Source: Colwellia psychrerythraea 34H (GTDB lineage: Bacteria; Pseudomonadota; Gammaproteobacteria; Enterobacterales; Alteromonadaceae). Taken from it: DNA of 64,000 nt. Location of the stretch: contig NC_003910.7 of assembly GCF_000012325.1 (NCBI RefSeq), positions 2,232,001-2,296,000 of the forward strand, read 5' to 3'. Position 1 is the first letter of the stretch. Each line of letters starts with the position of its first letter. A model generated the notes under the pieces. That model worked only from the letters and a program-made list of their open reading frames with translations. It had not been told where the DNA came from and made no database searches. Positions 1 to 9,893 of the stretch are shown here, piece after piece. The position numbers were made by a program, and so were the translations under genes.

Positions 1-1718
1 ACTATTATGGCTAAAAACTCTGTTTCGTTAAAATTAGTAGGAGTTAAGTAGATAAAACTCTCGATATTATTTATCACTGATGGCACCAGTTGCCCATGAC
101 GAAGGGTATTATCGGCTAACGATATTAATTCCGCATAAGGGACTACTCCTTGTTTGCTTTGTGCCTTACTTTGAGTAAACCACTTTGCTTTAAGTGCACT
201 TTTTTGTTTTTCCGAAATATTATCTATAGCTAGATTAATAATGGTCATTAACTCGGTTTGTGAATCATGTAGCATAAAATGTAAAGAGTCGTTTAGGTCT
301 GCTGGAGCAAAACTTACCTCGGAGTGATATTGAATGTTTTTAATAAAAAATTGCTGTTGGATATAACGAAAAATAACTTCGTTGTCAAAACCAGCAAAGA
401 TCTCGCCCTGTGCCACCGCTTTTAACATCGCTTTACTCGAAGGGTATTCAATAATATTAATACTTGGAAAGTGTTGTTTAAGGAGCTTGGTGTTTGACCA
501 GCCTTGAGTGATTGCTAACTCTTTGCCTTGTAATTGACCTAGATTACTTATTTTAGTTACATTTTTCTGAGTGATGATAGTAAAGGGCAAGTTAATAAAT
601 TTTTCTGAAAATATTCCTCTCTGATTATTTTCTTCTGTTTTAAATACTGGTTGGAGTATATCGATGCTGTTGCTTTCAAATTCTTTAACTAACTCAAACC
701 ATGTTAAACCATTGGTATATTCAAACGTTAAGCCTGTCATCTGAGAAACTAAAGACAGTATTTCGATGCTATAACCTTTTGGTTGCCCTGATATTGAAAA
801 ATCAATAGGGGCCCAGTCAGTTTCATTAGATACTTTTAGCGGTGGAGTGTTTGCGATTAGTTGCTTTTGTTTATTGGACAGTGCGATTTTATTGACTTTT
901 ATCTTAGCAATCTTAGGTGCATTACCTTGGTTACTTGAGATTATCTCCCCTGATTTTTGAAATAAATAGACTTCTTTTTCTACATTACCGTTATGTGCCG
1001 AACCTTGGTTGGTTAGGTATTGATCAATAGAAGATAATGCAATATCCACCGCAAGGACAGCATCAGAGCCAGGGATTTTAGCTGAATAGGTTTGCCCTGG
1101 GGCTTGCAAATTTTGGAACATATAGGGATCAGTTTTATGAACTTCTCCCATTTTAGCGTTTAAATACCATAGCCGAACACTAGCGTCATAATCGGTGTTT
1201 TCTTCACGGATTATCCGTACAGTAAAGTCTGCATTAAGATAACTAAAAACGCGTTTTCTTTTGCTCGCTTCGCCAGTAACTTCAATGGTAAGCCAGCGAT
1301 CTGAAATTGAAGCATCGACTTGTGCACGAATTGCTGGACTCGCGTCTAAATTGATTAACTCGTAGAGATCACCATTTCCAAAACCTATATATACTGCATA
1401 AAAGTCACTACTAGACTTGAGCACTTCTGAAAAAACAGGCCCGACAGAATTACTTACCTTATTACCCTCAACAAGGTCTCCAAATTTGGCGAACATGCGA
1501 GTAATATTTTGAGCTCTTTTATCGAGTGATTGTAAATGCTCTTGTGTTTTTTGACTCGATAAAGAAAATAGTTGGCTAGCGGATTCAGTAGCCATATTTT
1601 TACTGAAGTGATATTGCAAACTGATGGCAATAACGGCAGTAACAACCGTAGCTAAAATGAAAATACTTACTACGGTAAATCGAATAGTGTGCTGTGATAG
1701 CTTTGGCAAAAATTTCAA
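1..1718 (-). CDS. membrane sensor protein with extracytoplasmic solute-binding domain (3' end cut by window)
   Basis: The reading frame stays open to the left edge, so only the first 572 residues are seen. It starts with one membrane segment (about residues 10-32, hydrophobic run around VVSIFILATVVTAVIAIS). A Cache-like extracytoplasmic region follows (about 40-250), then a family 3 solute-binding domain (about 293-550, beginning LKVSNETDWAPIDF). This layout is known from sensor histidine kinases and cyclic-di-GMP enzymes; the output domain lies outside the window, so the class is unknown. The TTG start at 1718 is chosen because AAGGGA lies 9 bases upstream and no ATG fits; other TTG codons exist just upstream. 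It is divergent from rsuA, with about 190 bases between them. Confidence 0.75.
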   Translation of the reverse strand, partial: MKFLPKLSQHTIRFTVVSIFILATVVTAVIAISLQYHFSKNMATESASQLFSLSSQKTQEHLQSLDKRAQNITRMFAKFGDLVEGNKVSNSVGPVFSEVLKSSSDFYAVYIGFGNGDLYELINLDASPAIRAQVDASISDRWLTIEVTGEASKRKRVFSYLNADFTVRIIREENTDYDASVRLWYLNAKMGEVHKTDPYMFQNLQAPGQTYSAKIPGSDAVLAVDIALSSIDQYLTNQGSAHNGNVEKEVYLFQKSGEIISSNQGNAPKIAKIKVNKIALSNKQKQLIANTPPLKVSNETDWAPIDFSISGQPKGYSIEILSLVSQMTGLTFEYTNGLTWFELVKEFESNSIDILQPVFKTEENNQRGIFSEKFINLPFTIITQKNVTKISNLGQLQGKELAITQGWSNTKLLKQHFPSINIIEYPSSKAMLKAVAQGEIFAGFDNEVIFRYIQQQFFIKNIQYHSEVSFAPADLNDSLHFMLHDSQTELMTIINLAIDNISEKQKSALKAKWFTQSKAQSKQGVVPYAELISLADNTLRHGQLVPSVINNIESFIYLTPTNFNETEFLAII

Positions 1719-1908
1719 TATGCTAAGTCCCTTCAACAAAATTATATTTGATAATAACAGCTTAACTTATTTTCAATTTTTTTTTATATTTAATATGAGC
1801 TGTTTATTTTACATTTTTACAACTAAATGTTATTAGTTATTGCTTGTTGATAAGCAATGCGGATAATAGCGGCTTATTTTCATTGACAGTAAGGCCTTGC
1901 TTGCCAAT

Positions 1909-2640
1909 ATGCGCTTAGATAAATTTATTTGTAAAAGTACTGAACTCACCCGAACCGAAGCTAAAAAAGTGCTTAAAAGCGGTGAGGTACGTGTTAATAA
2001 TGAAGTCGCTAAAAATGCGGCAATGCAAGTACATGAAAACAATCTTATTACTATTGATGGTCAACAACTTAGCGCGCGTGGCTCTCGCTATTATATTTTA
2101 CATAAGATAGTAGACACCATTTGTTCAAATGTTGATGAAATCTACCCGTCGGTATTACATTCTCTTGAGGTAGATAAAGCCTTCGATTTGCATATTGCTG
2201 GCCGATTAGATGCTGATACCACAGGTTTGGTCTTGATCACCGATGATGGTCGCTGGTCGCATAACGTTATTTCGCCGAAAAAGCAGTGCCAGAAAACATA
2301 CCGTGTATGGCTACGCAGCGAAATTGACGATGATAAGTTATCTGCATTAGTCGCTAGGTTTGACAGTGGACTTCAGCTACAAGGAGAAGACTCACTTACT
2401 CGACCTGCAATATTAACGCGGGTAGAAATAGATAATTTGGTTGATGAAGCGTCTTATCGAAGTGAAGTTCTACTTACTATCACCGAAGGGAAATATCATC
2501 AAGTTAAACGTATGTTTGCAGCGGTAGGTAATAGGGTAGTGGGCTTACATAGAGAACAGATAGGAAAAATAACCTTGGGTGATTTAGCCCCAGGTGAGTG
2601 GCGTGAATTAACTGAAGATGAAATAACTCAATTTTCATAG
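1909..2640 (+). CDS. rsuA: 16S rRNA pseudouridine(516) synthase RsuA
   Basis: This enzyme converts one uridine of 16S rRNA (U516 in E. coli) to pseudouridine. An N-terminal S4 RNA-binding domain (residues 1-55, beginning MRLDKFICKS) is followed by the pseudouridine synthase domain with the signature GRLDADTTGL; Asp101 is the expected nucleophile. The length of 243 residues is close to E. coli RsuA. The frame could begin at a TTG at 1897, but the ATG at 1909 gives the N-terminus conserved in the family. RluE/RluF-type relatives share the fold, but the N-terminal S4 domain and overall similarity favour RsuA. Confidence 0.88.
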   Translation: MRLDKFICKSTELTRTEAKKVLKSGEVRVNNEVAKNAAMQVHENNLITIDGQQLSARGSRYYILHKIVDTICSNVDEIYPSVLHSLEVDKAFDLHIAGRLDADTTGLVLITDDGRWSHNVISPKKQCQKTYRVWLRSEIDDDKLSALVARFDSGLQLQGEDSLTRPAILTRVEIDNLVDEASYRSEVLLTITEGKYHQVKRMFAAVGNRVVGLHREQIGKITLGDLAPGEWRELTEDEITQFS

Positions 2641-2686
2641 CTTTGCTGGACTACTTTCGAATTAGAGCAGTTCATACAGTCATATC

Positions 2687-2710
2687 GCCAGTATTTGATA
2701 AAATACTGGC
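2687..2710. terminator. hairpin between convergent genes rsuA and the DUF1244 gene
   Basis: A perfect 10-bp inverted repeat (GCCAGTATTT and AAATACTGGC, loop GATA) lies between two converging genes. There is no clear T-run, so it is only a possible bidirectional terminator. Confidence 0.45.
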
Positions 2711-2743
2711 GTATCAGCTACAAAATCACTGGTAGCGACAGGT

Positions 2744-3031
2744 CTACTTTTTATTTAACTCATTAAATTTAGCCATCTGTTCATCAGTTGCTGGCAATTG
2801 ATGTTTTTCTTTCCATTCACTGTAAGGCATACCGTAAACCTGTTCACGGGCAGCATCTATATCAACGTCAACACCTAACTTTTCTGCTTCACTCACTGTC
2901 CATTTACTAAAACAATTACGGCAAAAACCAGCTAAATTCATTAATTCTATATTTTGTACGTCTTTGCGTGAGTCTAAGTGTGCCAGTAAACGACGAAAAA
3001 CTGCTGCTTGAATTTCTATTTCTTTATCCAT
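2744..3031 (-). CDS. DUF1244 family protein
   Basis: This is a 95-residue soluble protein matching what I know of the DUF1244 family, small conserved proteobacterial proteins of unknown function. The stretch FCRNCFSKW contains the paired cysteines typical of the family, and MPYSEWKEKHQ is a conserved C-terminal element. The ATG is preceded by AAGG at suitable spacing. No signal peptide or membrane segment is seen. It lies downstream of csiV on the same strand with a gap of about 68 bases, so the two could share a transcript. Confidence 0.8.
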   Translation of the reverse strand: MDKEIEIQAAVFRRLLAHLDSRKDVQNIELMNLAGFCRNCFSKWTVSEAEKLGVDVDIDAAREQVYGMPYSEWKEKHQLPATDEQMAKFNELNKK

Positions 3032-3099
3032 TTTGTTAACCTTTACTGTGATTGTTTGTTGATAATACTTTATCTTTTTTTATCTTAAGCTTTGATACT

Positions 3100-4797
3100 T
3101 TATTTTTTCGACTGACTAACCGCTTCATCAGCAGGTTTTGTCGGATCAAAACGTCTAATTTGCACTATCATGCCTATGTGTGGGTGGTCAAAATAATGAA
3201 TCTCTCCGGTGATCACACGGCGATCTTGTTTAAAGGAAATTACCTTATTACGACTTGATGTTGTATTTTGTTTATTTGCTAATTTTTGCTTCGCCGTTAA
3301 TATCGATGAGTTATTAGATGAGTCAATAATATTTAACTCGGTATCGATATACAGGTAATGATCTAAGTGCACATTGAAAAGCCCATCTATTGACCAAGGC
3401 TGAATAGGTGGTGTGGTTTGCTTTTGATTTTCTGTGGTACTATTTACACTTAATGGTACTGTTTCTTCCATAATATCAGATGACAGCTCAGCAACCATAT
3501 TTTTGATATTCTCTTCGTTATTAACGGACTCATTGCTGTTATCGACATTTGTGCTGGCAAAGTTACTTTTTTGATTGTCTACTAACGAAAGTTGCTGAAA
3601 TAGAGTGTCAAGCTGTTGCTGTCTTGCTTGTTGGCGTAATTCTTCTGCTATCGTTAACTCACTGAACGCTGCTGAATTCTCTATCACATTGTTTGTAACA
3701 TTATCAGGTGTCATGGACGAGGTAGCGTTTGTAGTTGCTTGTGCAGCTTCATTGCCAGCTAAATTAATTTGACTACGAATCAGCTCTTCAGCTTGTTTTC
3801 TTTGTTCTAAAATTACCTGTATTTCAAGTGCCTGTTGCTCAGACACTTGTTGAGCTACTGCTTGTTGGTAGCGTAAATCTAAATGCTCACCAGCATATAA
3901 CTTCATCGCTTTTGATTTTCTTTTACTTTCACCCATTTGTCGCCAGCCGAGATGCAATAATGGCGCGTAATTACGTGATCGTTTGATACGGTTAGCAATA
4001 GATTTCAAACGAAGAGAATCCTGGCCAATTAAGTAAGGAGTATCACTTGCCCAGGTGATTTCACCATTTTCATCATCGCGCCATTGTTCAAGCCCATTGA
4101 TGGTGTTTGTTAGTTTATCTACGGGGAAACCATCGATGCTAAAGCTTTCAAATTGCTCTGAAGTTAAGTGCTGTTGGAAAAATTCAGCAGGGATCACACA
4201 TAACGGCATTTGGCGATTAATCGGATATTGGTTATAAACCGGTACATCAACCGCGACATACTGTGGTTGCTCGCCTTGCTCCGTTAAATCATCTTTGGCT
4301 AAAACTCCAGAGGTGTCATTAGTGACTTCAGGAAGCACAGTTACCGACATCTTAGCTGAAGGCATTACACCTTCATTCGCATCAAGCTGAGCCTTATTGA
4401 TATCTTGACCATTTTTGCTTTCTGATAGAAGAGCTGCAGCTTCAGTATCAATACTTTCAGGCCAAAGGTTGTATGGCGTAATAGCTATGTCATACGGTAA
4501 TTTTGTTTGTTGTTGTTCACAAATGGGCAGTAATTTTTTTAATGAGGCTATATTCGGTTGTAAATAAGGTGCTATTAAGTCAATAGCATTTCTTTTTTTA
4601 CTCGTGAGATCATTCGGGGAAAACTTTTCGGTATTTTTTGAGTTATCTGTAACTTGTTTAAAAATAATAACTTCAATTTCAAACCAACGTGCTTCTTCAA
4701 CTGCCGAGACTTTAGCGCTGTTGGTAGCCAAAGCATTACAACTTGTTAATAAGCATAATGAGGTTAATGCAGGGGTAAGAATTGAATGGTATTTCAT
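3100..4797 (-). CDS. csiV: CsiV-family peptidoglycan-associated protein, unusually long
   Basis: The family is known from Vibrio, where CsiV is a periplasmic peptidoglycan-binding protein that supports cell-wall synthesis through the LpoA-PBP1A pathway. Here a signal peptide (about residues 1-24) is followed by RWFEIEVIIFKQ, then HLGWRQMG near residue 290, and a C-terminal block SIDGLFNVHLDHYLYID plus GEIHYFDHPHIGMIVQIRR, all characteristic. At 565 residues it is about twice the Vibrio length because of low-complexity Gln/Asn/Ser-rich insertions between roughly residues 100-190 and 310-470. Its position just downstream of mfd on the same strand matches the Vibrio gene order. Assignment rests on motifs and context, not on a search. 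Confidence 0.78.
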   Translation of the reverse strand: MKYHSILTPALTSLCLLTSCNALATNSAKVSAVEEARWFEIEVIIFKQVTDNSKNTEKFSPNDLTSKKRNAIDLIAPYLQPNIASLKKLLPICEQQQTKLPYDIAITPYNLWPESIDTEAAALLSESKNGQDINKAQLDANEGVMPSAKMSVTVLPEVTNDTSGVLAKDDLTEQGEQPQYVAVDVPVYNQYPINRQMPLCVIPAEFFQQHLTSEQFESFSIDGFPVDKLTNTINGLEQWRDDENGEITWASDTPYLIGQDSLRLKSIANRIKRSRNYAPLLHLGWRQMGESKRKSKAMKLYAGEHLDLRYQQAVAQQVSEQQALEIQVILEQRKQAEELIRSQINLAGNEAAQATTNATSSMTPDNVTNNVIENSAAFSELTIAEELRQQARQQQLDTLFQQLSLVDNQKSNFASTNVDNSNESVNNEENIKNMVAELSSDIMEETVPLSVNSTTENQKQTTPPIQPWSIDGLFNVHLDHYLYIDTELNIIDSSNNSSILTAKQKLANKQNTTSSRNKVISFKQDRRVITGEIHYFDHPHIGMIVQIRRFDPTKPADEAVSQSKK

Positions 4798-4870
4798 TAA
4801 AAATCCGTATGTTAAGACAAAAGTGTATCAGTTGAGCTAACTTAATTTTATTTTATTTTTACGTTCATAT

Positions 4871-5029
4871 ATACCAATCAAATTAACTAAGTGATCTATT
4901 TAAATGGTCTAAATATCCCATAACAGTGTTGCTTTCAATCCCAATAGCCAGCTATTGCTCAATCAAACGCCTTGTTCTTGAAAATTTATTCTAATTAAAA
5001 TTTGAACTATTAATCAATCTAATAGGTAT
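4871..5029. repeat. 160-bp MITE-like dispersed repeat, copy 1
   Basis: The 159-bp unit begins ATACCAATCAAATTAA and ends with its imperfect inverse (TTAATCAATCTAATAGGTAT). The interior carries CCCAATAGCCAGCTATTG, a near-perfect palindrome shared with copies at 9714-9873 (inverted) and about 21466-21589. It lies between csiV and mfd and has no coding potential. Confidence 0.75.
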
Positions 5030-5088
5030 TGCTTAGAGGCTTGAGCAAAGTAAGTTTAGCGAAAACGTTACTTGCCCAAGTTTACCAT

Positions 5089-5140
5089 TATACCCGTTCC
5101 CATTAAAAGCACTCTAAAAACATGTACCTTGTTTGGTAGT
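5089..5140. repeat. remnant of the TATACCC-type inverted-repeat element
   Basis: TATACCCGTTCCCATT is followed almost directly by CTCTAAAAACATGTACCTTG, which resembles the right end of the element at 26712-26975. It looks like an internally deleted copy retaining both ends. Confidence 0.5.
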
Positions 5141-5154
5141 GAAAATCTGAGTCA

Positions 5155-8100
5155 TTATTTAGCTAAGTCATTTAAGATATTAGAAATTAAGGTAAAGCGT
5201 TTTTGAGTATCATCGTTGGCTTTTACAAACTTCAATTTGCTTGCTCCAGCCATGCTATACACTGCTGGATTTTTTTGAATTAAACCAATAATTAGCATAG
5301 GGTCAACGCTGGTATCATTACTAAATTCAATCGAGCCACCTGTGGCACTCGCCTCAATTCGCGAAATACCAATAGTCTGCGCTTTAAGGCGTAGCTTGGC
5401 AATTTGGACTAAATTTTTACTTGGTTGAGGCAATAAACCAAAACGGTCAATGAGCTCAACTTGAATATCATCTAGCTCATTTTTGTTTTTACAGCTAGCA
5501 ATACGTTTATATAAACTTAAACGTAAGCTAACGTCAAAAATGTAATCATCAGGTAGCAGCGCTGGTACACGTAACTCAATCTCAGTCTGCGTAGACATTA
5601 CTTGGTCTAATGATAGTTGTTTACCTTCTTTAAGTGCTGCAACGGCTTGATCGAGCATTTCCATATACAAACTAAAGCCAACTTGGCACATTGAGCCACT
5701 CTGGTCTTCACCTAATAACTCACCCGCGCCACGAATTTCTAAATCGTGAGTTGCTAAAGTAAAACCTGCGCCTAAATCTTCCAGAGAGGCGATAGCCTCT
5801 AAGCGTTTTTTAGCATCTTTAGTAATGCGTTTTTCATGCGGCGTTAACAGATAGGCATAAGCTTGATGATGCGAGCGACCTACACGGCCACGCAGTTGGT
5901 GTAATTGTGCTAAACCAAGATGATCTGCTCTGTCCATAATGATGGTATTGGCACTGGGTACATCGATACCCGTTTCAATAATTGTGGTACAAACAATGAC
6001 GTTAAAGCGTTGATGATAAAAATCACTCATGATGCGTTCAAGCTCACGCTCACGCATTTGTCCATGGGCCGTGACGACACGAGCCTCAGGCACTAATTTT
6101 TGGATGTCTGCTGCAGTTTTATCAATAGTATCAACATGGTTATGCAGATAATACACCTGACCACCGCGTGAGGTTTCACGTAATACAGCTTCCCGAATTA
6201 ATGCTTCATCGTGTTCTCGTACAAAGGTTTTTACCGCTAAACGTTTAGCGGGTGGCGTGGCAATAATAGACAAGTCACGCATTCCACCCATGGCCATATT
6301 TAAGGTACGAGGAATAGGGGTTGCCGTTAGTGTTAAAATATCAACGTTACTGCGTAGCTGTTTGATTTTTTCTTTTTGTTTAACACCAAATCGATGTTCT
6401 TCATCGACTACCAGTAACCCTAAATCTTTATATTTAATGCTGTTTTGAAGTAATTTATGGGTACCGATTAGAATGTCGACTTGACCAGACTCAACTCTCG
6501 CAATCACTTCTTTTTGTTCTTTAGGTGTTTTAAACCGTGATAATACTTCAGTGACTACCGGCCAATTAGCAAATCTATCTCTAAAGTTTTCATAATGTTG
6601 TTGAGCGAGTAATGTGGTGGGGACAAGTATTGCGACTTGTTTACCATCATTAACTGCCACAAAGGCTGCACGCATAGCGACTTCTGTTTTACCAAAACCA
6701 ACATCACCACACACAAGCCTGTCCATGGTTTTTGGCGACAACATATCGCTTACTACGGCATTAATGGCTTGTTTTTGGTCGAAGGTTTCTTCAAAACCAA
6801 AACTGTCACTAAAAGCTTGGTAGTCTTGTTTATCACGTTTAAAACTATAACCATGGTTGCTGGCACGTTTTGCGTAAATATCGAGTAATTCGGCGGCAAC
6901 GTCACGGACTTTCTCTGCTGCTTTCTGCTTAGCTTTACTCCAAGTATCATTACCTAGCTTATGCAGTGGCGCATGGTCACTATCAGCACCTGAATATCTA
7001 CCAATTAAGTGTAAAGAGCTAACAGGGACATAAAGTTTGGCTTCGTTAGCATAACTAAGCACCAGAAATTCGGTAACTATGCCGCCATTTTCAATGGTCT
7101 GTAGACCTAAATATCGGCCAATGCCATGTTCAATATGGACCACAGGTTGGCCAATGGTTAACTCAGCAAGGTTTTTAAATAACGCATCAGCTTGTAAATC
7201 TTGCGCTTTGGTACGTCTTCTAGCTTGAGATACATGATCGCCTAATAACTCGGCTTCAGTAACTAGGGCAATCGCATTTTTCTGACTATTACCTTTCGCT
7301 TGGAAGGCAAAACCCTGAGTTAAACTATTAACGGTAATACCAAGGGTATCCGTTGCGTTAATAAAGTCGTCAATGTTATCAAACTGAGCAGGTCTAATAT
7401 TGTCACGCTCAAGTAACTCAAGCACACTTTCTCGGCGACCTTGGCTTTGCGCAACAAAAAGCACTTTGTTGGGCGTCTCTTTACTGGCGATGAATTGGTT
7501 GATTAATTCGAACGGCTGCTTCAGTTTATGATTAATCGTTAAATCAGGCAGCGGTTTAACATCAAAACATATTTCGCTACTTTTGCTTTTTACTTCAGCA
7601 CTTGTCTCAGCATCGACTTCAGCAGTAACAAGGTCTTCGCTAGCCTGATTGTCACTACGTTGAGTTTTAATCGTCTCTATTTTCGTTTGCTTAGCAATGG
7701 TGATGCGATCAAAAGGTTTTAACGCGCTATAAAGCGTATCAGCGGTTAAAAATAGCTGTTCTGGCGGTAATAAAGGCCGAGTAGGGTCGTAACGTCTATT
7801 TTCATAACGGTACTCTATATCGAGCCAGTATTGCGTTAAAGAGTGCTCAATATCTCCGCTAATAACGACCAGAGTATTATCAGTTAAATAATCACAAAGA
7901 GTATTACTTAAGGTTGCACCTTCTTTTTCAGTGTCCTGTTTATTATCAAAAAACAGTGGTAGGTAATACTCGATGCCAGGCGGCAAAATGCCATTACTGA
8001 CTTTGTGATAAACAGACTCTTTATGAATATTGCCCTGAAATTGTTCACGAAATTGACTACGAAATAAGCTGATACCCGCTTCATCGATGGGGAACTCGTG

Positions 8101-8778
8101 CGCGGGCAATAAATTAATTTCATCAATCTTCTCTTTTGAACGCTGACTTTCTGGATCAAAGAGTCTAATTTCATCAATTTCATCATCAAAGAAATCTAAA
8201 CGAAATGGCTTATTACTTCCCATAGGGAAAAGATCTAAAATAGCGCCTCGAGCAGAAAACTCTCCATGCTCTAATACTTGATCAACATTACGATAGCCAC
8301 TTGCTTCCAGGGCTTGTCGCATTTGATGTAAATCTCTCTTATCGCCTTGTTTTATTATTAAGCTGTTCGCTTCAATATATTGTTTAGGAGCAAGCTTTTG
8401 TACTAGAGTGGTTACCGGCACAATAATTATGCCAGACTCCATACGTGATAATTGGTACAAGGTAGCAAGACGCTGAGAGATAATATCTTGGTGAGGTGAA
8501 AAATTATCGTACGGTAGTGTTTCCCAGTCAGGAAATAAGCAGATATTAGCCTTATTTTGGCTATCGCTCTTAGCTAAACTTAGTAACTCTTGCTCAATTT
8601 TAAGCGCTTGAGGAGTATTACTTGTTATCAATAATATAGGCGTTTGCGCTGTTTTTGCTGCTTGATAAAGAGCAAAGCTACTGCTGCTGCCATGTAAATT
8701 ATGCCAACTCTTCTTATCGGGATTTTTACCTCGGCGCTTGGCCAATACCGGGGTTAACAGGCTGCTTGCTTTGCTCAT
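5155..8778 (-). CDS. mfd: transcription-repair coupling factor Mfd
   Basis: Mfd removes RNA polymerase stalled at DNA lesions and recruits UvrA. The 1207-residue protein has the UvrB-like N-terminal module, the RNA-polymerase interaction region with VVHIEHGIGRYLG (about 543-556), and the RecG-like motor: Walker A GDVGFGKT (about 688), DEEH box (about 789), TATPIPRTLNMA, and RGRVGRS. A C-terminal TRCF domain follows. It is some 60 residues longer than E. coli Mfd, with an acidic linker near residues 370-415. AAGGAA lies six bases before the ATG. A short MITE-bearing gap separates it from csiV. Confidence 0.97.
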   Translation of the reverse strand: MSKASSLLTPVLAKRRGKNPDKKSWHNLHGSSSSFALYQAAKTAQTPILLITSNTPQALKIEQELLSLAKSDSQNKANICLFPDWETLPYDNFSPHQDIISQRLATLYQLSRMESGIIIVPVTTLVQKLAPKQYIEANSLIIKQGDKRDLHQMRQALEASGYRNVDQVLEHGEFSARGAILDLFPMGSNKPFRLDFFDDEIDEIRLFDPESQRSKEKIDEINLLPAHEFPIDEAGISLFRSQFREQFQGNIHKESVYHKVSNGILPPGIEYYLPLFFDNKQDTEKEGATLSNTLCDYLTDNTLVVISGDIEHSLTQYWLDIEYRYENRRYDPTRPLLPPEQLFLTADTLYSALKPFDRITIAKQTKIETIKTQRSDNQASEDLVTAEVDAETSAEVKSKSSEICFDVKPLPDLTINHKLKQPFELINQFIASKETPNKVLFVAQSQGRRESVLELLERDNIRPAQFDNIDDFINATDTLGITVNSLTQGFAFQAKGNSQKNAIALVTEAELLGDHVSQARRRTKAQDLQADALFKNLAELTIGQPVVHIEHGIGRYLGLQTIENGGIVTEFLVLSYANEAKLYVPVSSLHLIGRYSGADSDHAPLHKLGNDTWSKAKQKAAEKVRDVAAELLDIYAKRASNHGYSFKRDKQDYQAFSDSFGFEETFDQKQAINAVVSDMLSPKTMDRLVCGDVGFGKTEVAMRAAFVAVNDGKQVAILVPTTLLAQQHYENFRDRFANWPVVTEVLSRFKTPKEQKEVIARVESGQVDILIGTHKLLQNSIKYKDLGLLVVDEEHRFGVKQKEKIKQLRSNVDILTLTATPIPRTLNMAMGGMRDLSIIATPPAKRLAVKTFVREHDEALIREAVLRETSRGGQVYYLHNHVDTIDKTAADIQKLVPEARVVTAHGQMRERELERIMSDFYHQRFNVIVCTTIIETGIDVPSANTIIMDRADHLGLAQLHQLRGRVGRSHHQAYAYLLTPHEKRITKDAKKRLEAIASLEDLGAGFTLATHDLEIRGAGELLGEDQSGSMCQVGFSLYMEMLDQAVAALKEGKQLSLDQVMSTQTEIELRVPALLPDDYIFDVSLRLSLYKRIASCKNKNELDDIQVELIDRFGLLPQPSKNLVQIAKLRLKAQTIGISRIEASATGGSIEFSNDTSVDPMLIIGLIQKNPAVYSMAGASKLKFVKANDDTQKRFTLISNILNDLAK

Positions 8779-9003
8779 GATTTCCTTACAGTAATTAATA
8801 GACGATAAAATAATGACAGCTATTCTAATTAAGCTATGACCAAAGCGCTAGTAGATACGTATTTTTGTTTTGTTTGTTGGAAAATAGTTGAATTTAGGGT
8901 TAAATACTAGATAGTTAACCTCAACGTTGTTTGATGAGCAGTTAAAAGTTTAAACAAAGTTCAGGTTTGTTAACAAAATTCAATTTATTTAGGGATATTT
9001 TTC

Positions 9004-9528
9004 ATGGTTAAAACCACTGAGAGTAAATTAAAACGCTTATTTTTTACCGTCAGTTTAGCGGTTGTTTTGTCTGCTTGCCAAGCTTTACCACTAAACCAAT
9101 CGCAAGCGATAGTACATGATGAATATGTGAGCTCAGGTGACTTGTTACCCATTGAAGCTATTACCACTATTGACGGTGAAGAACTGGACTTACAGCAATT
9201 AGGAAAACGTAAATTAGTTATTTTATTTGCCACTTGGTGTCATGATTCTAATCGTTTACTTAAAGCATTAAACAGTTCCCCTTTACTTGAAATGGAAGGT
9301 ATTGAAATAGTTGCTATTGCTCGAGAAGAAGATCTCGAGACAGTTACTGCTTGGCGTGATAAGCGTGGTATTAAGGTCGCATTAGCGGTTGATAATGACC
9401 GTAGTATATACAGACGTTTTGCGTCGGGTGGTATTCCACGTTTGATCACCATAGGTGAAAATAACAAAATTATCAAAATGAACTTAGCCGAAGGTGAACA
9501 ACAACTTGCAAAAATTGTTTGGCAATAG
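9004..9528 (+). CDS. thioredoxin-like lipoprotein with a CxxS active-site motif
   Basis: A lipoprotein signal ends at LSAC (Cys25), so the protein should be membrane-anchored in the cell envelope. The remainder has a TlpA/redoxin-like thioredoxin fold: LVILFATWCHDS around residues 71-82 and the cis-proline region GGIPRLITIG. The active site reads C-H-D-S, so the second cysteine of a normal CxxC is replaced by serine; that points to a monothiol role rather than a simple dithiol reductase. It appears to be monocistronic and is followed by a terminator at 9641-9681. The partner is unknown. Confidence 0.7.
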   Translation: MVKTTESKLKRLFFTVSLAVVLSACQALPLNQSQAIVHDEYVSSGDLLPIEAITTIDGEELDLQQLGKRKLVILFATWCHDSNRLLKALNSSPLLEMEGIEIVAIAREEDLETVTAWRDKRGIKVALAVDNDRSIYRRFASGGIPRLITIGENNKIIKMNLAEGEQQLAKIVWQ

Positions 9529-9640
9529 AATCATTTGGCAAAACTTAGACATAATATAAATCATTGTTAGCTTATAACGAGCAAGCCATTAATAATTTGA
9601 ATGCTTAAGGTGTATTTTGACAAAAGTGAGTTATCGATCT

Positions 9641-9681
9641 AAACCTAGTAATGACTGTCCAGTTGCTACTAGGTTTTTTAT
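9641..9681 (+). terminator. rho-independent terminator after the thioredoxin-like lipoprotein gene
   Basis: AACCTAGTA pairs with TACTAGGTT across a loop of about 16 bases, followed by TTTTATT. Confidence 0.7.
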
Positions 9682-9713
9682 TAGACACTATTCAGTTGCT
9701 TTTTTAATGGATA

Positions 9714-9873
9714 ATACCATTTACATTAAGTTAGTGAACAACATTCAATGAGGATACTTCTTCAAGTTCAAGGCGCGTGATTGAGCAATAGCTGGCTATT
9801 GGGATGGAGCGCAACGCAGAAATTGTAGAGTTAGATCATTTGAAGGTGGGCAATTAATTAGTGTAATTGGTAT
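9714..9873. repeat. 160-bp MITE-like dispersed repeat, copy 2 (inverted)
   Basis: Ends are ATACCATTTACATTAA and TTAATTAGTGTAATTGGTAT, an imperfect terminal inverted repeat. The interior CAATAGCTGGCTATTGGGAT is the reverse complement of the core of the copies at 4871-5029 and 21466-21589. Confidence 0.75.
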
Positions 9874-9893
9874 AACTTTACAAGGAATTAAAG

